Part shown: positions 45,132 through 53,339 of the stretch, piece by piece | Layout of the letters: each line of letters starts with the position of its first letter | Numbering within the stretch: position 1 is the stretch's first letter | Source: Roseovarius sp. THAF27 | GTDB lineage: Bacteria; Pseudomonadota; Alphaproteobacteria; Rhodobacterales; Rhodobacteraceae | Reading direction: 5' to 3' | Assembly: GCF_009363655.1 (NCBI RefSeq) | Contig: NZ_CP045393.1 | Span: 1,054,001-1,118,000, forward strand | Length of the DNA stretch: 64,000 bases | Position numbers and translations under genes: made by a program | Notes under the pieces: model-generated | Seen by the model: the letters and a program-made list of their open reading frames with translations, nothing else | What the model was told of the DNA's origin: nothing | The model's database searches: none

Positions 45132-46628
45132 ATGGCGAAGACCAAGAAGGCCCCGCGCCCCAAGGCGGAAACGCCCAAGGGGTTCCGCGATTATTTCGGT
45201 GTCGAAGTCACCGAGCGCGCCGACATGCTGCGCAAGATCGCCGGGGTCTATCATCGCTATGGCTTCGACGCGCTGGAGACGAGCGCGGTCGAGACGGTCG
45301 AGGCGCTGGGCAAGTTCCTGCCCGACGTGGACCGGCCCAATGAGGGCGTGTTTGCGTGGCAGGAGTTCGACGAGGACGACAAGGGCGACTGGATGGCGCT
45401 GCGCTATGACCTGACGGCGCCGCTGGCGCGGGTCTATGCACAGTATCGCAACGATCTGCCGACGCCGTATCGGCGCTATGCCATGGGGCCGGTGTGGCGG
45501 AATGAAAAGCCGGGGCCGGGGCGGTACCGGCAGTTCTATCAGTGCGACGCGGATACGGTGGGCACGGCCAGCATGGCCGCCGACGCGGAGATCTGCGCGA
45601 TGCTGGCGGATACGCTGGAAGAGGTGGGCATTCCGAGGGGGGATTACCTCATTCGGGTGAACAACCGGAAGGTTCTGAATGGGGTGCTGGAGGTCATGGG
45701 CCTTGACGAAGGCGACCAGCGCGACGCGGTTCTTCGCACCATCGACAAGTTCGACAAGGTGGGCGAGGAGGGCGTGCGCGCGCTCTTGACCGAAGGGCGG
45801 CTGGATGCGTCGGGGGCCTATATCGACGGGGTTGGGCTGACCCATGCGCAGGCCAAGCCGGTGCTGGCCTTTCTGACCTCCAAGGCCGAGGACGCGGCGG
45901 AGACGCTGGCCAACCTGCGCGACGCGGTGGGCGAAAGCGCGATGGGCGCGGAGGGCGTGCAGGAGCTTGAGGCGATTGCCGACATGTTGGCGGCGCAGGG
46001 CTATGGCCCGGACCGGATCGTCATCGACCCGAGCGTGGTGCGAGGTCTTGGGTATTACACCGGGCCGGTTTACGAGGCGGAGCTGACCTTCGAGATCTTT
46101 GACGACAAGGGCCGGAAGCGGCAGTTCGGCTCGGTCGCGGGGGGTGGTCGGTATGACGACCTCGTGAAGCGGTTCACCGGGCAGGCGGTGCCGGCGACGG
46201 GGGTCAGCATCGGTGTGGATCGCCTGCTGGCGGCCTTGCGCGAGAAGGGGCGGATCGGGGGCTCGGTCGAGGGTCCCGTGGTGGTGACCGTCATGGACCG
46301 GGACCGGATGGCGGATTACCAGGCGATGGTGTCGGAGTTGCGGAGCGCAGGCATCCGGGCCGAGGTGTACCTTGGCAACCCCAAAAACTTTGGCAACCAG
46401 ATGAAATACGCGGACCGGCGGGGCAGTCCCGTCGCGGTCATTGCGGGCAGCGACGAGTTCGATGCGGGCAAGGTGCAGATCAAGGATTTGGTCCTGGGCG
46501 CGCAGATTGCCGAGAACGCCACGCTGGAGGAATGGAAGGAACGCCCGAGCCAGTTCGAGGTGCCGCGCGACCAACTGGTCGCGAAGGTGCGCGAGATGCT
46601 GGACGGGCAGGAAAACGGACAGGGCTGA
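45132..46628 (+). CDS. hisS: Histidine-tRNA ligase, divergent alphaproteobacterial type
   Basis: 498-residue class II aminoacyl-tRNA synthetase charging tRNA-His. Motif 2 reads [26 protein letters not shown] (near residue 123), the form with Gln-Cys-Asp found in eukaryotic and archaeal HisRS rather than the Gln-Leu-Gly-x-Glu form of E. coli. [14 protein letters not shown] near residue 303 is the HisA motif, and a HGTP anticodon-binding domain ends the protein. The start at 45132 begins Met-Ala-Lys-Thr-Lys-Lys. Its stop overlaps hisZ (TGATG). Confidence 0.94.
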   Translation: MAKTKKAPRPKAETPKGFRDYFGVEVTERADMLRKIAGVYHRYGFDALETSAVETVEALGKFLPDVDRPNEGVFAWQEFDEDDKGDWMALRYDLTAPLARVYAQYRNDLPTPYRRYAMGPVWRNEKPGPGRYRQFYQCDADTVGTASMAADAEICAMLADTLEEVGIPRGDYLIRVNNRKVLNGVLEVMGLDEGDQRDAVLRTIDKFDKVGEEGVRALLTEGRLDASGAYIDGVGLTHAQAKPVLAFLTSKAEDAAETLANLRDAVGESAMGAEGVQELEAIADMLAAQGYGPDRIVIDPSVVRGLGYYTGPVYEAELTFEIFDDKGRKRQFGSVAGGGRYDDLVKRFTGQAVPATGVSIGVDRLLAALREKGRIGGSVEGPVVVTVMDRDRMADYQAMVSELRSAGIRAEVYLGNPKNFGNQMKYADRRGSPVAVIAGSDEFDAGKVQIKDLVLGAQIAENATLEEWKERPSQFEVPRDQLVAKVREMLDGQENGQG

Positions 46629-47725
46629 TGGGACCGACCCCGGACAACCGAGCGGCGGTCAAGGCCGAGGCGGCGCGGCTGCGCGACATGTTCGAGGCGG
46701 CGGGCGCGGTGCCGGTGGAGACCTCGGTACTGCAACCGGCGGACACGCTTCTGGATCTGTATGGCGAGGATATCCGGGCGCGGGCCTACGTGACCTCGGA
46801 CGCGCTGCGCGGCGAGCAGATGTTGCGGCCCGATTTCACCGTGCCGGTGGTGCAGATGCACATGGCGCACGGGGCCGAGCCGGCCTGTTACACCTATGCG
46901 GGCGAGGTTTTTCGCCGGCAGGAAGACGACCGGGATCGGGCCAACGAATACCTGCAAGTGGGGTTCGAGATGTTCGACCGGCGCGCGCCCGAAGAGGCGG
47001 ATGCGCGGGTCTTCGCGGTGATCCACGAGGCGGTGAAGGATCTGCCCTTGCAGGCGGTGATCGGCGATATCGGCATCCTGATGGCCGCGGTCGACGGGCT
47101 GGAGACGACCGAGCGGCGCAAGGTGGCGCTGCGCCGTCATATCTGGCGGCCCCGGCGGTTCCGCGCGCTGATCGAGCGGTTCTCGGGCCGGGCGCCGGTG
47201 CCGCAGAGCCGGGCGGCGCTCTTGAAGGCGAAGGACCCGATGGCCTCTGATGCGCCGATGATCGGCCTGCGCGGGCCGGACGAGATTGCGGCGCGGATCA
47301 AGGCGCTGCGCGAGGACGCCGGGACCGCGCCGCTGGCGGCGCGGGAGGTCGAGTTGCTGGACGCCGTGCTGGCGGTGCGGGAGACCGCCGACAACGCGCT
47401 GGAGCAGTTGCGCGACATCGCGGTGGACATGCCGGCGATTGCCGGGGCGGTGGAGGTTCTGGCCAAACGGCTGGAGGCGCTGGAGCGCGCGGGACTGGCG
47501 CCCGATAGCCTGGAGTTCGAGGCCAGCTATGGCCGCACCCAGATGGAATACTACGACGGCTTCGTCTTCGGCTTTTCGGTGCCCAAGCGCCCGGACCTGC
47601 CTCCGGTGGCCACGGGCGGGCGCTATGACGCGCTGACCCGGCGGCTGGGCGGGGGGCACGAGATCCCTGCCGTGGGTGGCGTGATCCGCCCCGACCAGGT
47701 GCTGGCGCTGGGAGGCGGGGCATGA
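46628..47725 (+). CDS. hisZ: ATP phosphoribosyltransferase regulatory subunit
   Basis: 365-residue HisRS-like paralogue without tRNA-charging activity, required with short HisG for the first step of histidine synthesis. It shows the class II core (LRPDFTVPVVQMHMAHG near residue 60; GEVFRRQEDDRDRANEYLQVGFEMF near 90) and the terminal ATGGRYDALTRRLGG. It overlaps hisS and hisG by one and four bases, so the three are a tight operon linking tRNA charging and histidine synthesis. Confidence 0.93.
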   Translation: MGPTPDNRAAVKAEAARLRDMFEAAGAVPVETSVLQPADTLLDLYGEDIRARAYVTSDALRGEQMLRPDFTVPVVQMHMAHGAEPACYTYAGEVFRRQEDDRDRANEYLQVGFEMFDRRAPEEADARVFAVIHEAVKDLPLQAVIGDIGILMAAVDGLETTERRKVALRRHIWRPRRFRALIERFSGRAPVPQSRAALLKAKDPMASDAPMIGLRGPDEIAARIKALREDAGTAPLAAREVELLDAVLAVRETADNALEQLRDIAVDMPAIAGAVEVLAKRLEALERAGLAPDSLEFEASYGRTQMEYYDGFVFGFSVPKRPDLPPVATGGRYDALTRRLGGGHEIPAVGGVIRPDQVLALGGGA

Positions 47726-48417
47726 GCGTGAAGATCGGTGTGCCCTCGAAGGGCCGGTTGATGGAGAAGACCTTTGGCTGGTTCGCGGACCGGGGCGTGG
47801 AGCTGGGCCGGAGCGGCGAGGAACGCGAGTACGCGGGGTTCGTGCGCGGGGTCGAGAATGTCGAGCTGGTGCTGTTGTCGGCGGGAGAGATCCCGCGCGA
47901 GCTGGCCGCCGGGCGCATCCATCTGGGCGTGACCGGGCAGGACCTGGTGCGCGAGAAGCTGGGCGGCTGGGAGCAGGTCGTGGAAGAGGTCGAGGTGCTG
48001 GGCTTTGGCGCCGCGGACCTGGTGCTGGCGGTGCCGCAGGCCTGGGTGGACGTGGGCACGCTGGATGACCTGGATGCGGTGGCGGCGGCGTTTCGGGAAA
48101 AACACGGGTATCGCCTGCGGATCGCAACGAAGTATCACCGGCTGGTGCGGGAATTCCTGCGCGACAACGGCGTGGCGGATTACCAGCTGGTCGACAGCCA
48201 GGGCGCGACCGAGGGCACGGTGAAGAACGAGACGGCGGAGGCGATTGCGGATATCACCTCGTCCGGGGATACGCTCAGGGCCAATCACCTGAAGACGCTG
48301 GAGGACGGGATGATCCTGCGCAGCCAGGCGACGCTGTTTCGCTCGCGCCGGGTGGCGCATGACCCGGACGATCACGCGGCGCTGAAAGCGCTTCTGGATA
48401 CGCTGGGCGTGGACTGA
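47722..48417 (+). CDS. hisG: ATP phosphoribosyltransferase, short form
   Basis: 231-residue catalytic subunit that joins ATP and PRPP to start histidine synthesis. It is the short HisG form lacking the C-terminal ACT-like domain, which explains the adjacent hisZ. KIGVPSKGRLMEKT at the N terminus, GVTGQDLVRE near residue 74 and the PRPP-loop-like DSQGATEGTVKNETAEAIADI near 157 are visible. The start overlaps the hisZ stop (ATGA). Confidence 0.95.
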   Translation: MSVKIGVPSKGRLMEKTFGWFADRGVELGRSGEEREYAGFVRGVENVELVLLSAGEIPRELAAGRIHLGVTGQDLVREKLGGWEQVVEEVEVLGFGAADLVLAVPQAWVDVGTLDDLDAVAAAFREKHGYRLRIATKYHRLVREFLRDNGVADYQLVDSQGATEGTVKNETAEAIADITSSGDTLRANHLKTLEDGMILRSQATLFRSRRVAHDPDDHAALKALLDTLGVD

Positions 48418-48502
48418 GGACGTCTCTTGAGTAATTCCGGGAGTGTGACACCCTGCCGGTGCGATGATCCGGCGGCGGTGCGGGACGTGGGCGGAGGGAT
48501 TG

Positions 48503-48524
48503 TGAGTATTTTTGGCAAGAAAAA
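48503..48524 (+). repeat. GAGTATTTTTGGCAAGAAAAAG motif, second copy
   Basis: Variant of the sequence at 38491-38522, sharing TATTTTNGGCNAGANNAAG, placed just before the DCC-family gene. It is probably a small intergenic repeat or processed leader. Confidence 0.4.
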
Positions 48525-48539
48525 GCCCGGGCTGCGGTG

Positions 48540-49001
48540 ATGCAGCCCGAAGCGCGGCAGCCCTATTCGTTTCGGGACGATCCGGCGGTGCCGGGTTTCG
48601 ATGACGGCCGCATCGTCGTGGTGATGGATGCGGGATGTGCGCTCTGTTCCCGCGCGGCGCGTCGGATTGCGCGGCTGGACAAGGAGGACCGGGTGCGGAT
48701 CGCGCCGATGCAGGGCGGGCTGGGGCGGGCGCTGCTGGAGCATTACGGGCTGGATGCGGAGGACCCGGCGTCCTGGCTGATGATAGAGGAGGGGCGGGCC
48801 TGGGGGTCGCTGGAGGGCATGGCGCTGCTGTTTCCGCGGCTGCATTGGGCTTATGCGCCGATGCGGCTGGTGTGGGCGTTGCCGGTGGGCTTGCGCGACT
48901 GGATCTATGCGCGGATCGCGCGGAACAGGTACGCGGTGTTCGGATATTCGGACCTGTGTGCTCTGCCGGATGCGGAAGTTCACAGACGGTTGCTGCGGTG
49001 A
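48540..49001 (+). CDS. DCC-family thiol-disulfide oxidoreductase-like protein (DUF393)
   Basis: 153-residue DUF393 protein. The hallmark DxxCxxC motif is MDAGCALCSRAARRI near residue 30, the redox motif that names the family. The remainder (LMIEEGRAWGSLEGMALLFPRL, LPVGLRDWIYARIARNRY) matches the family pattern. ATG at 48540 is chosen; GTG at 48537 is in frame. It is translationally coupled to the next gene (GTGA overlap). Confidence 0.85.
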   Translation: MQPEARQPYSFRDDPAVPGFDDGRIVVVMDAGCALCSRAARRIARLDKEDRVRIAPMQGGLGRALLEHYGLDAEDPASWLMIEEGRAWGSLEGMALLFPRLHWAYAPMRLVWALPVGLRDWIYARIARNRYAVFGYSDLCALPDAEVHRRLLR

Positions 49002-49543
49002 CGGTCTATGCGCGGCTTCTGGGCGCGGACGGGTTGGCCGCGCTGGCGCCGGAATGTCTGGCGCTGCACAAGGGCGACGGGGTGTTTCACGGGCGGATCA
49101 CGGTGGAGGTGACGCGCAACCCGGTGCTGCGGGCGGCGCTGCGGATGGCGGGGTTTCCGCTGGAGGTCGAGGATGCGGAACTGCGGTTCGAAAAGCGCGG
49201 GCGCGGCGACAGGGACGTCTGGACGCGCCGCATGGACGGTCAGGTGATGGAGACCGTGCAATGGGCCACGCCCGAGGGCAGGCTGGCCGAGCGGTTGGGG
49301 GCGATGGTGGCCATCAGCAGGCTGGTGCCTGCGGAGGGGGGCCTGGACCTGACAGACTGGCGGTTCCGGTGCCTGGGGCTGCCGGTGCCGGGGTGGATCG
49401 CGCCGAAGGTCGCGGCGCGCGAGCGTCCCGACGCGGGGCGGTACCTGTTCGAGATCTCCATCGGGTTGCCCTGGGGGCGCGCGCCGGTGCTGCGCTATCA
49501 CGGGTGGCTAGACGTGGCCCAGGCGGCGGACGAGGGCGGGTAG
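48998..49543 (+). CDS. DUF4166 family protein
   Basis: 181 residues from GTG at 48998, overlapping the preceding stop. Sequence pattern (LAPECLALHKGDGVFHGRITVEVTRNPV, a beta-rich middle, GRYLFEISIGLPWG.APVLRYHGWL) fits DUF4166, whose members accompany DCC proteins or saccharopine dehydrogenase-like proteins. The role is unknown. The last 36 bases overlap the end of phnX on the opposite strand. Confidence 0.75.
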   Translation: MTVYARLLGADGLAALAPECLALHKGDGVFHGRITVEVTRNPVLRAALRMAGFPLEVEDAELRFEKRGRGDRDVWTRRMDGQVMETVQWATPEGRLAERLGAMVAISRLVPAEGGLDLTDWRFRCLGLPVPGWIAPKVAARERPDAGRYLFEISIGLPWGRAPVLRYHGWLDVAQAADEGG

Positions 49544-50290
49544 GTCGGCGACGGTGTCGATGACGTGATCGGCGCCCGCGTCTTTCAGCAGGGCAGTAGC
49601 GTGAGCGCGGAGCGGGTCGATCTCGGCCTCGGTGAGGGCCGCCAGTTCCTCGGGCGTCTTGCCGACCGCGTTGCCGGAGAGGGCGACGCCCACGGTGACG
49701 CAGCCCGCCGCAACGCCTTCCTTGATGCCGGGGGCGGTGTCGTCGATCTTGAGGATCGTTGAGGGCGGGTAGGCGACGAGGTCGATCATGCATTTGTACA
49801 TGCCAAGCGGGCCGGGGCGGCCCTCGGGCAGGTCGTCGGAGCACACCAGATTATCGGGGGCGTAGCCCTGTGCGGCCGCGACGGGCAGGACGTGGGTCAT
49901 GATCGAGCGGGTGTAGCCGGTGGTGGAGCCGATCTTGAGGCCCATCCGGCGCAGCTCGGCGATGGCCTCGGCGCAGCCGGGTACCAGCGTGGCGTACTCC
50001 GCCGCCACCTTCTCGTTCATCGGCACGAAGACCTTGTAGACGGCATCGACATCGGCGTCGGTGGGCACGCGGCCATGCCGATCCTGCCATTGGTGAGCGA
50101 GGTCGGGCATGTCGAGCATTGCGCGGATATGGTCCCACTTTGGCGCGCCCATCGGTGCACGGGCCTGTTCGATGGTGGCGGTGATGCCGAACTGCGCGAA
50201 GGCCTCGACGAAGACGCCCATGGGCGCGAAGGAGCCGAAATCGACGGTGGTGCCGGCCCAGTCGAACACGGCGGCGGTGAAGCGGATCAT
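49508..50290 (-). CDS. phnX: Phosphonoacetaldehyde hydrolase
   Basis: 260-residue HAD-fold phosphonatase cleaving the C-P bond of phosphonoacetaldehyde, product of 2-aminoethylphosphonate transamination. The nucleophile Asp is in FDWAGTTVDFG near residue 10; the Schiff-base Lys is in ARAPMGAPKWDHIR near residue 51; STTGYTRS near residue 120 is HAD motif II and LKIDDTAPG near 180 is the acidic motif. No phnW transaminase is adjacent. It converges with DUF4166. Confidence 0.92.
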   Translation of the reverse strand: MIRFTAAVFDWAGTTVDFGSFAPMGVFVEAFAQFGITATIEQARAPMGAPKWDHIRAMLDMPDLAHQWQDRHGRVPTDADVDAVYKVFVPMNEKVAAEYATLVPGCAEAIAELRRMGLKIGSTTGYTRSIMTHVLPVAAAQGYAPDNLVCSDDLPEGRPGPLGMYKCMIDLVAYPPSTILKIDDTAPGIKEGVAAGCVTVGVALSGNAVGKTPEELAALTEAEIDPLRAHATALLKDAGADHVIDTVADLPALVRRLGHV

Positions 50291-50356
50291 GAAAGCGGTC
50301 CCTCGTGGCGGTTCGGTCGGGTCTAGCGGGGGAGTTTGATGGTTTCGTGACAGATG

Positions 50357-51370
50357 TCAGAGGCCCGAGAGGAAGGCCGAGAGGGCCGGGCCAAGATGGT
50401 CGGAGACATAGCCGCCCTCCTGCACCAGCACGATCGGCAGGCCGGTATCGGCCAAGGTGCGGGCGATGCGGGTGAAACCGGGGGTGGTGAGGGCGAGCGC
50501 CTTAAACGGGTCGTTTTGATGCGCATCGAGGCCGAGCGCCACGACCAGCGCGGTGGTGCCGAAATCGGTGACGCGGGTCAGTGCCGTGTCGAGGGCGGGG
50601 GCATAGCCGTCGTCATCCGTCAGGCGGGGAAGGGGCAGGTTGAGATTGGCGCCGAGGCCGGGGCCGGTGCCGCGTTCGTGTGCGTGGCCCCAGAAGAACG
50701 GGTAGAAATCCGACGGGTCTTTATGGATCGAGACGGTGAACACGTCGGCGCGGTCGTAGAAGATGCCCTGGGTGCCGTTGCCGTGGTGCACGTCGATATC
50801 CAGAATGGCGGGGCGGTGGCCCGCGCCCAGCAGGCGCTGCGCGGCGATGGCGGAGTTGTTGAGAAAGCAGAAGCCGCCGGCCTGGTCGGCATAGGCGTGG
50901 TGCCCGGGCGGGCGGCAGAGCGCGTAGGCGTGGGGTGCGCCGGAAGCCACCGCATCGGCGGCGGCGATGGCGGATTGAGCCGAGGCATAGGCGGCGTCCC
51001 AGGTGTGCGGCCCGATGGGGCAGGCGGTATCGGCCTGGTGATAGCCGGCCTGGCCCACCGGCGAGGTGGGGTAGCTGTCGCCGCGCGTGCGCGGGTGGAT
51101 ATTGGGAACGACCTCGGCCGCGGCGCCGTCGAGAACCGACCAGCGGGCGTGGATGGTGCGCAGGAAGGTGATGTATTCGGAACTGTGCACCGTGGCGATG
51201 GGCGCGAGACCGGCATCGGGTGGGTCGGCAAAACTGCAGCCCGCGGCCAGGGCGGCCTCCTGAAGGATGCCGATGCGTTCGGGCGCCTCGGGCGAGGGCT
51301 TCGGCACGCCTTGGTGCAGGAAGGTTTGCGGCGCGTGATCGGACTGGGCCGTGGCGAGGTAGGCGTGCAT
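50357..51370 (-). CDS. Histone deacetylase/acetylpolyamine amidohydrolase family protein
   Basis: 337-residue zinc amidohydrolase of the arginase/deacetylase fold. The active-site His pair is in CRPPGHHAYADQAGGFC near residue 140, and the zinc site in LDIDVHHGNGTQGIF near residue 173; ALGLDAHQNDP near residue 260 holds the third zinc ligand. It removes acetyl groups from acetylated polyamines, lysine or small amides; no histones are implied. The start at 51370 is preferred; an upstream GTG is possible. Confidence 0.9.
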   Translation of the reverse strand: MHAYLATAQSDHAPQTFLHQGVPKPSPEAPERIGILQEAALAAGCSFADPPDAGLAPIATVHSSEYITFLRTIHARWSVLDGAAAEVVPNIHPRTRGDSYPTSPVGQAGYHQADTACPIGPHTWDAAYASAQSAIAAADAVASGAPHAYALCRPPGHHAYADQAGGFCFLNNSAIAAQRLLGAGHRPAILDIDVHHGNGTQGIFYDRADVFTVSIHKDPSDFYPFFWGHAHERGTGPGLGANLNLPLPRLTDDDGYAPALDTALTRVTDFGTTALVVALGLDAHQNDPFKALALTTPGFTRIARTLADTGLPIVLVQEGGYVSDHLGPALSAFLSGL

Positions 51371-51732
51371 GATCGGGTCCCGTTCGAGATGGTGCGGCAC
51401 TCAGGTTAGCCCGGAGCGTCGGGGAATGACACCGTGAGGCTCGGCGAAAAGATGCACAGGTGCGCGCGGTGACGGCACGTCTGCAGCGGTTTCGCGGGTT
51501 CACGATATTGTTTGCGCCAGTGAGGAGCGTGCACGAGAATCTGCTTTGGCAAGACAAAAAGTAAAGTATTTTTAGATGCTTATGTGGGATTCATGTCAAG
51601 CCCCAGCGGTTCTCTTCACCGTGAGCAATCGGATAAAATCATCCATGCAAGAAATTTTTGGGAACTCGGACGAGGGCACGTGGTTCTTATCCCAGATCGC
51701 AGCACGGTGCTGCACTAGCGAAGGAGATTACT
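51371..51732. other. Intergenic region with EcfG-type promoter
   Basis: About 360 bases between the divergent HDAC-like and secreted-protein genes. The AT-rich middle (51550-51600) departs from local composition. The recognisable element is the promoter at 51661-51685; I see no RNA gene. Confidence 0.5.
51661..51685 (+). promoter_or_regulatory. EcfG-type promoter (GGAAC-N16-GGTT)
   Basis: GGAAC at 51661-51665 and GGTT at 51682-51685, separated by 16 bases, 48 bases before the secreted-protein start. It has the same GGTT variant as the nepR promoter in this window. The general stress sigma factor EcfG recognises GGAAC-N16/17-CGTT. Confidence 0.6.
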
Positions 51733-52278
51733 ATGTTTAACCGTACGATTGCACTCGCAGCCGCATTCTCGACCGCAGGCGCCCTTGCCGCCTACGCTGA
51801 TTCCACCGTCGGCGAAGATGTGACCAACAAAGGTCAGGTTCTCGAAAACGCCGCCGAAGTGACGGACGGCAAGACCACCGTCGAGACGAAAACTTATTCT
51901 GAAGATGGCGACGACATCGTCGTGATTGGATCGCAAACGTCGGGTTCGGCCGATGAAGGTGTCGACGACGAGGTCGCACAGGACGAAACCGGCTCGGAGA
52001 ACACCGAGGGCGAAAACATCCTGCTGATCGCAGAGCCGGGCACCCAGATCTTCACCGTGACGGGCGAGCCGGTCGGTACCGTGTCCTACACCGAGGACAA
52101 CGGTGAGATGGGTGGTCTGGTCTTTGTCGACCTCGACCCCGAAGCCGGCTACCAGGTGCCGACCGTCGGCATTCAGGTGAAGTCGCTGCAGACGACCAAC
52201 CAAGGTAAAGCGCTCGAGTACGCGTTTTCGGTCGACTACCTGCGTGACCGCATTGCCGACGCGATCAACCGCGGCTAA
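51733..52278 (+). CDS. Secreted PRC-barrel-like protein, probable stress protein
   Basis: 181 residues. AGGAG precedes the start; residues 1-22 are a signal peptide (LAAAFSTAGALAAYA). The mature protein is strongly acidic. The segment IFTVTGEPVGTVSYTEDNGEMGGLVFVDL resembles a PRC-barrel beta fold, and VKSLQTTNQGKALEYAFSVDYLRDRI ends the domain. The function is unknown. An EcfG-type promoter lies upstream and a strong terminator downstream, so it is a single-gene transcript likely induced by general stress. Confidence 0.75.
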   Translation: MFNRTIALAAAFSTAGALAAYADSTVGEDVTNKGQVLENAAEVTDGKTTVETKTYSEDGDDIVVIGSQTSGSADEGVDDEVAQDETGSENTEGENILLIAEPGTQIFTVTGEPVGTVSYTEDNGEMGGLVFVDLDPEAGYQVPTVGIQVKSLQTTNQGKALEYAFSVDYLRDRIADAINRG

Positions 52279-52303
52279 CGCCAGCTGTGACGTAGCGAGT
52301 ATG

Positions 52304-52334
52304 AACCGGGGTGCTTCGGCGCCCCGGTTTTTTT
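52304..52334 (+). terminator. Rho-independent terminator
   Basis: AACCGGGGTGC-TTCG-GCGCCCCGGTT stem-loop followed by seven T, 26 bases after the secreted-protein stop. Confidence 0.85.
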
Positions 52335-52402
52335 GTGTTCTGAGCGCGGTTTTGCCGGTGCTCTGGGCCCGGTGGCGACGGCAAAGATATTGCGGCCGGA
52401 GC

Positions 52403-52427
52403 GGAACCTCTGACGGGTGGGGGCGTT
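52403..52427 (+). promoter_or_regulatory. EcfG-type promoter (GGAAC-N16-CGTT)
   Basis: Exact match: GGAAC at 52403-52407, 16-base spacer, CGTT at 52424-52427, 53 bases before the start of the first gene of the membrane/amidoligase operon. Confidence 0.75.
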
Positions 52428-52479
52428 GTGAGAGCAATACAGATCGCAACACGTTACACCTACGTGAGGAGACGGAAAA

Positions 52480-52923
52480 ATGAACGCGAAGACCAAAGTG
52501 AAAGATATGGTGAACGACGGAAAAGAAGCCGTCACCAAGGAAGCCGAAGCCCGCATGGATGACGTGCGCGACGACATGGCCGAGCATGCCGATACCGTTT
52601 CGAGTGCGGCCCGGAAGGCCGCTGGCGAGTTCGAGGATTACGATGCCGTGAATTCGATCCTGACCCAGGCGAGCGAAGCGGTTGAAGACGCGACCAACCG
52701 CCTGCGCGAACGGTCGATCCCCGATCTGGTCGACGATGTGTCGGCCTTTGCCCGCCGCAACCCGCTGCTGTTTCTGGGCGGTGCCGCCCTGGCGGGGTTC
52801 GCCGCGGCGCGTTTCCTGAGTGCAAGCGCCCCGGCGGAGGACGAACCCGAACTGATCACGGCGGATGAAGACGTGTGGTCGGGCTATCTGCCCGAAGCGC
52901 CGAAGGCGGAAAGCCGCGACTGA
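52480..52923 (+). CDS. YqjD/DUF883-like membrane-associated protein
   Basis: 147-residue protein with a helical, highly charged N-terminal region (about 1-85, KVKDMVNDGKEAVTKEAEAR) and one C-terminal transmembrane segment (NPLLFLGGAALAGFAAARFL near residue 95), the layout of stationary-phase inner-membrane proteins such as YqjD/ElaB. ATG follows a GTGAGGAGA ribosome site. It is the first gene of an EcfG-promoted operon and overlaps the next start (TGATG). Confidence 0.75.
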   Translation: MNAKTKVKDMVNDGKEAVTKEAEARMDDVRDDMAEHADTVSSAARKAAGEFEDYDAVNSILTQASEAVEDATNRLRERSIPDLVDDVSAFARRNPLLFLGGAALAGFAAARFLSASAPAEDEPELITADEDVWSGYLPEAPKAESRD

Positions 52924-53339
52924 TGACGGACCGACCGAAACAACCGCTTGGCGTGGTTGTGGCCCGCATCCTGCGCGAGGCGCGGGGATTGCTGGCGGCC
53001 CACGCCGACCTGGCCGGGCGCGAGATGCGTCAAAGCGTTCGCTCGGCCAAGGCGGGTCTTATCCTGCTCGCCGGTGCGATGCTGTTCGCCCTGGTCAGCA
53101 TCCACGCCCTTGGCGTCGTCGCCGTTCTGGCGCTGGCGGACATGGGCCTGGGGCTGGGTACGGCGGCGGCGATCGTGTTCGGCGTGTTCGTCGTGGTGAC
53201 GATCGTGCTTGCCATGATCGGGATGCGGCGCCTGTCTGCCCGCGCGATGATGCCGCGGCGGACGATCGACAGCCTGAAGTCAGACATTGCAATATTCGAG
53301 GAGAGTCACAATGACCGCGAAGTCTATGGAAAAGCTTGA
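52923..53339 (+). CDS. Phage holin-like (DUF1469/YqjE) membrane protein
   Basis: 138-residue protein with two adjacent hydrophobic helices (GLILLAGAMLFALVSIHALGVV and a following AAAIVFGVFVVVTIVLAMI), matching the actinobacterial holin-3/YqjE superfamily. Function is unknown; E. coli YqjDE homologues are stationary-phase proteins. The start at 52923 is coupled to the preceding stop, and the 3' end overlaps the next gene by 29 bases. Confidence 0.8.
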   Translation: MTDRPKQPLGVVVARILREARGLLAAHADLAGREMRQSVRSAKAGLILLAGAMLFALVSIHALGVVAVLALADMGLGLGTAAAIVFGVFVVVTIVLAMIGMRRLSARAMMPRRTIDSLKSDIAIFEESHNDREVYGKA

